A DNA stretch of 53,500 bases, from positions 20,993,947 through 21,047,446 of the forward strand of contig NC_135555.1 in the NCBI RefSeq assembly GCF_964340395.1, read 5' to 3'. Both the position numbers and the translations under genes were made by a program. The notes beneath the pieces were generated by a model that was given only the letters and a program-made list of their open reading frames with translations, was not told the DNA's origin and searched no databases. Positions 49,891 through 53,500 of the stretch are shown here, in pieces (position 1 is the stretch's first letter; every line of letters starts with the position of its first letter). Source of the DNA: Glandiceps talaboti. Lineage: Eukaryota; Hemichordata; Enteropneusta; Spengelidae.

Positions 49891-49989
49891 ATCCACTCTA
49901 TGCAGAATTCTACGACCGTCGTATTTCAAGGAGTTGTAGATACATACTGTGGTCCAGTAGCTAAAAACCAATCGTTTTAAATCGCATTT

Positions 49990-50200
49990 CGTCCCATCTG
50001 CTATCTCAGGTCTACTGTCGTCCTTTTTAGTACCGCGACCGTGCTATCGTTTTTAGTATGCCTGTGTAATATACGTAATGCTATCTTTTGTTTTGCTTTT
50101 ATTTTTGTTTTACCTGCAAGAATTGTCTTTTTAATTTCCCCTGGTGGGATGAATAAAGTAATTCTGATTCTGATTCTGAATCTGATTCTGTAAAGTAATG
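49990..50200 (+). mobile_element. LINE 3' UTR end with (ATTCTG)n tail
   Basis: The sequence TTAATTTCCCCTGGTGGGAT followed by GAATAAAGTAATTCTGATTCTG is a standard 3' terminus of CR1/Rex-type LINEs. Priming occurs at such microsatellite tails. It may be the 3' end of the same insertion as the endonuclease fragment at 49.06-49.5 kb, with the RT lost, or an independent copy. Confidence 0.5.
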
Positions 50201-50639
50201 CTAATCTTTGAGCGAAATTGCTCAACTACACATATTTGTCATGAAGACCTTGCCTATCAATTTGCATAGGGATAACATAATGGTTTCATTCTTCATGTAT
50301 TTATTTAAAAGTTTTACTGATGGAATAATGTACAGCTGAATGCTGCATGAATTGAATCAATGAATTATTCGTTGGTAGATTTTGAAAGTGAAATGGTAGC
50401 GTAGCACAATTAGTTGCGAATACTATATAATGGTTAAAATACTCTGTTAACTAAATATATATATGGCCTTTTGTCTTGAGAAATTATCCTTTGGCAGCAC
50501 TTTCAGTTCAAATCATTTCTGGTGACTACCTTCAAGTGAAACTTGTTGAAACTGAAGTGGCAAGGCCCAATTTATGAAGATTTGAAAGTACACTTTTCTT
50601 TTGAAATATTTTTTGTTAAATAAACAAAGACACACATAC

Positions 50640-50690
50640 CCATTCAATGGAGAGACATATCAGAATGTCTATCACCACGAGTAACTTCAT
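50640..50690 (-). CDS. Candidate signal-peptide exon of the multi-CUB gene
   Basis: Reading the minus strand, ACC-ATG-AAG opens a 17-codon segment MKLLVVIDILICLSIEW followed directly by a donor (TGG|GTATGT), phase 0. Composition is that of a secretory signal peptide: basic n-region, hydrophobic core, polar end. The purine at -3 suits initiation. The next recognisable minus-strand exon (46947-46914) enters in phase 0 and leaves in phase 1, exactly what the CUB exons need. An overlapping 70-residue open frame in another frame is probably fortuitous. Assignment to the CUB gene is inference; no transcript was seen. Confidence 0.4.
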
Positions 50691-51334
50691 GGTTCTCTCT
50701 TGCAGTGAAGTGGTGTCCACCCTGGGAGTTATAGGTTGAACTGATAGACTGGGTCTCATGTTTTCTCATTTGATAACGTATTGCACCAATAGCATGAATG
50801 CACGTATCACAACAAATACATTCATTTAGTCTTGTTCTATTTTCTTCTATTATCAATCAATGTCACTTTTCCAGTAGTGGAAAAATGTTTATATTACAGC
50901 ATGTTTTTGAGCTCTGAAATGTTGACAACAAAAAAACATTCATAGCAAAATTGTAATAAACCACCCCCTGGGCATGTTATACCCTGAGGTTTTGATTAGT
51001 TGACGACATAACGTTCAGCGAATGTACATGTGTATATAGAGTCAACTGGTGAAAACCAAGTTAATATTAATATTAATATTAATATTAATTAATGTAACAT
51101 AATTAATGTAACGCAAATGATTTATTGTTGTATGCCAGTCATGTCACTGATGTACCAAATTACCTGATTGACTATACATATTTTGGTCTCGTTTTAAGTT
51201 TGGAAACGTTTCCTCGTAACGACATTAGATACAATGTTTTACACATGGTGTAATATGTAGGAAATGTTAATGAAATTGCTTGCGACCCCAGTCTGGACGT
51301 CGATAATAAGAGCTCATAAAACAGAAATTATATA

Positions 51335-52400
51335 GAATAGAATAGAATAGAATAGAATAGAATAGAATAGAATAGAATAGAATAGAATAGAATAGAATAG
51401 AATAGAATATAGAATAGAATATAACTGTATTGTCCATTTACGGAAATTTTCCTTTCGCTTCACCAAAATATAAAAGGCACATTAAAATACATATACACAC
51501 TAAAATAATTACAGTAACACAAACACAGTTACAATCTTACAATAATATACATATACACACTAAAATAATTACAGTAACAAATACAGTTACAGTCTTCCAA
51601 TAAAAGTATTCTTTGAATTCAGTGTAGATCTTTAAAATAAACATTGTCAGAAGCTTAAAATCACAGGTTAGAGTTCAATATGCTTATTGCACTTGGTATA
51701 AATGATGTGAGGTATCACTAACAATTCCTTGGGCTTTCCTGCGGACGGACAGTTTGTAGAGGTCGTAGAGCTGACTCTGTTTCTTACCAATTATTTTTCC
51801 CGCCCAAAATTACAACTCGTACCAGTTTAGTTCTGTTTTTAACACTCAAGTTGCCATACCACATTGTAATGTTAAAAGTTAGCTTACTTTCTATAAGGCT
51901 CTTGTATACCTTTTCAGGAACATTTTGACAGATGTCAAAACTCCGTAGCCTCCTCAGTAAAAATATACGCTGCATGGCCTTCTTAACAATACAGTTAGTG
52001 TTTTCAGTGAAATTTAGCTTTTGATCCAATTGCAAACCTAGATATTTGAAATACTCAACGCTTTCTACAGTCTGACCGTTCAATACAACCGGTTCAAATG
52101 TGACACTACGTTTGTCATTTTCTATTATTAGTTCCTTAGTTTTAGCCAGGTTCATTTCCAGTAAACTTGACTTACACCAGTCTTGCAGGGTTGCTACATG
52201 ATCAAAATAAATCTGTTCATTTAGAGATTGTTCTTTGAACAGGAGGCCTACAAGTGCCATATCATTAGCATATTTGAGCAAACTTGCAATTGGATCTTGA
52301 ATTTTCATTTCATCAGTATCAATTGAAAACAACACTGGTGATAACACGCAGCCCTGAGGTGCGCCTGTATTCAAAACAAGTTTATCTGAAAGAATTCCAT
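51335..52400 (-). pseudogene. 5'-truncated LINE reverse transcriptase with (ATTCT)n tail
   Basis: The minus-strand frame from about 52400 to 51784 reads LNTGAPQGCVLSPVLF, then KYANDMALVG at the catalytic YADD box, DWCKSSLLEMNLAKTKELII, YFKYLGLQLDQKLNF and the thumb (NRTKLVRVV). A frameshift near 51793 moves the C-terminus to another frame (GKKQSQLYDLYKLSVRRKAQ). The 3' end is a (TAGAA)n tract on the plus strand (51333-51420), the usual LINE microsatellite tail. The second catalytic Asp is replaced (YAND), so the copy is dead even where the frame is open. Its 5' side abuts a long (TACA)n tract. Confidence 0.75.
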
Positions 52401-52404
52401 TCAT

Positions 52405-52569
52405 TGCATACATACATACATACATACATACATACATACATACATACATACATACATACATACATACATACATACATACATACACACATACACACACACA
52501 TACATACACACATACATACATACATACATACATACATACATACATACATACATACATACATACATACAT

Positions 52570-52606
<37 letters not shown>

Positions 52607-52712
52607 TGCATACATGCATGCATGCATACATACATACATACATACATACATACATACATACATACATACATACATACATACATACATACATACATACATG
52701 TACATACATACA
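52405..52712. repeat. (TACA)n microsatellite
   Basis: Over 300 bp of CATA units with internal (CA)n and (CATG) variants. It truncates the 5' side of the minus-strand LINE and extends its open frame artificially. Confidence 0.9.
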
Positions 52713-53500
52713 TGAAATTCATTGACTGATCATGATGAAAGGTTGCTTTCTGATGCAAAGTTAACATATTGTGGTAACACTGAAAACAATACACTCTCCT
52801 GATGATGACAACAGAATTAGAAAACTAACATAAAGGAAAAATCCTCACTATTCATTTATAAAATACACCATTCCATCCAAAAATAAGTCATTCATTGAGG
52901 TTATTTATGATCTCAGTAATTTGATTAATTTTGTATTGTTTTGGCTTGTCAACAACAAAAACCTCAAACAAGAGTCTTTGGTAGTTGAGGTGCCACTGAC
53001 ATACGTGGCAGCATCAGAGACATAGTACATGTCTCTAAAAAAAATTTGATATTTTAGCTAGTTTTCCACACTGCATCCCATCGTTTTCTAGCTCATACCA
53101 GGCAAACATTTTTTATTTTGAGTTTGTCCGTATTTTTTTCACTTTTGACCTTCAACAATTTTTTTAACAAAACATCTCCAGCCCCCACCCTGATTTCCGA
53201 TGCTGTAACCAGTATGTAAAAAATCTTTCTAATGGCAATGAATTTCTAAACCATATCCTGTATATCAGAGGCAATTGGTTTACCAAACATGCCATTTTAA
53301 AACCTAATTTATGTTGCCATGGAAAAAGTTTGTTTTAACAGGATGTTACTGATTTACAAATGCCACAAAAAGGGTATTGTTTTTAAGTTTTATGGCTAAT
53401 TTTGGTGACCATGACAATTAGTGTTTATAAAATGACTTCTGTTTTTGAACTCAGCATAATAATCATAGCAATTCTGTTATATTCCATGTGTAAAAATAGA
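52713..53500. other. Right flank, no feature recognised
   Basis: AT-rich sequence without a recognisable exon, repeat family or RNA gene. Confidence 0.5.

Noticed and set aside
50644-50856. 70-residue minus-strand frame ending in DRHSDMSLH
   Set aside because: It overlaps the candidate signal-peptide exon in another frame. The signal-peptide reading has a better start context and a donor exactly at its end.

Overview
The window looks like nuclear DNA of a marine invertebrate animal, most plausibly a deuterostome (hemichordate, echinoderm or amphioxus type). The reasons are sparse spliced exons with GT-AG boundaries, phase-1 CUB modules, large AT-rich introns, very dense microsatellites, a tRNA-derived SINE, several dead non-LTR retrotransposons and many fold-back/MITE elements. 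I cannot name the species. Nothing looks bacterial or organellar, and most long open frames are simple-sequence artefacts.

Two protein-coding genes can be supported, both on the minus strand. The left one is a PKDCC/VLK-type secretory-pathway kinase. Exon 1 (22850 down to 22101) encodes a short cytosolic tail, a signal-anchor helix, a stem and the glycine-rich loop with the catalytic lysine. Exon 2 (14514-14380) encodes the hinge region. Exon 3 (3301-3079) encodes the catalytic-loop and metal-binding region. The phases join exactly (0, 0, then 1), and the remaining exons lie beyond the left edge.

The right gene is a multi-CUB secreted protein. Seven separate CUB exons (40030 to 28595) are all phase 1-1 with lengths divisible by three. 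A candidate signal-peptide exon (50690-50640), a 34-nt linker exon (46947-46914) and a candidate terminal exon with a stop (27670-27663) join in phase, giving a predicted chain of about 801 residues. An alternative 16-nt first exon (43773-43758) also fits in phase but has no signal peptide. The CUB gene ends about 4.5 kb upstream of the kinase promoter, in the same orientation.

The rest is repeat-derived. At least four dead LINE copies (about 5.4-6.56, 18.3-18.8, 34.0-35.0 and 51.4-52.4 kb) and two further LINE pieces (49.06-49.5 and 50.0-50.2 kb) are present. There are four copies of one roughly 370-bp MITE family and three copies of a HINE-like element, one with a 146-bp tandem core carrying POU-octamer motifs. 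There are several large fold-backs and one palindromic AT-rich cluster. No rRNA, intact tRNA, CRISPR array or operon is present. The most unusual points are the exon-duplicated CUB array with scattered extra cysteines, the octamer-bearing 146-bp tandem elements inside its first inter-CUB intron, and the variety of fold-back elements.
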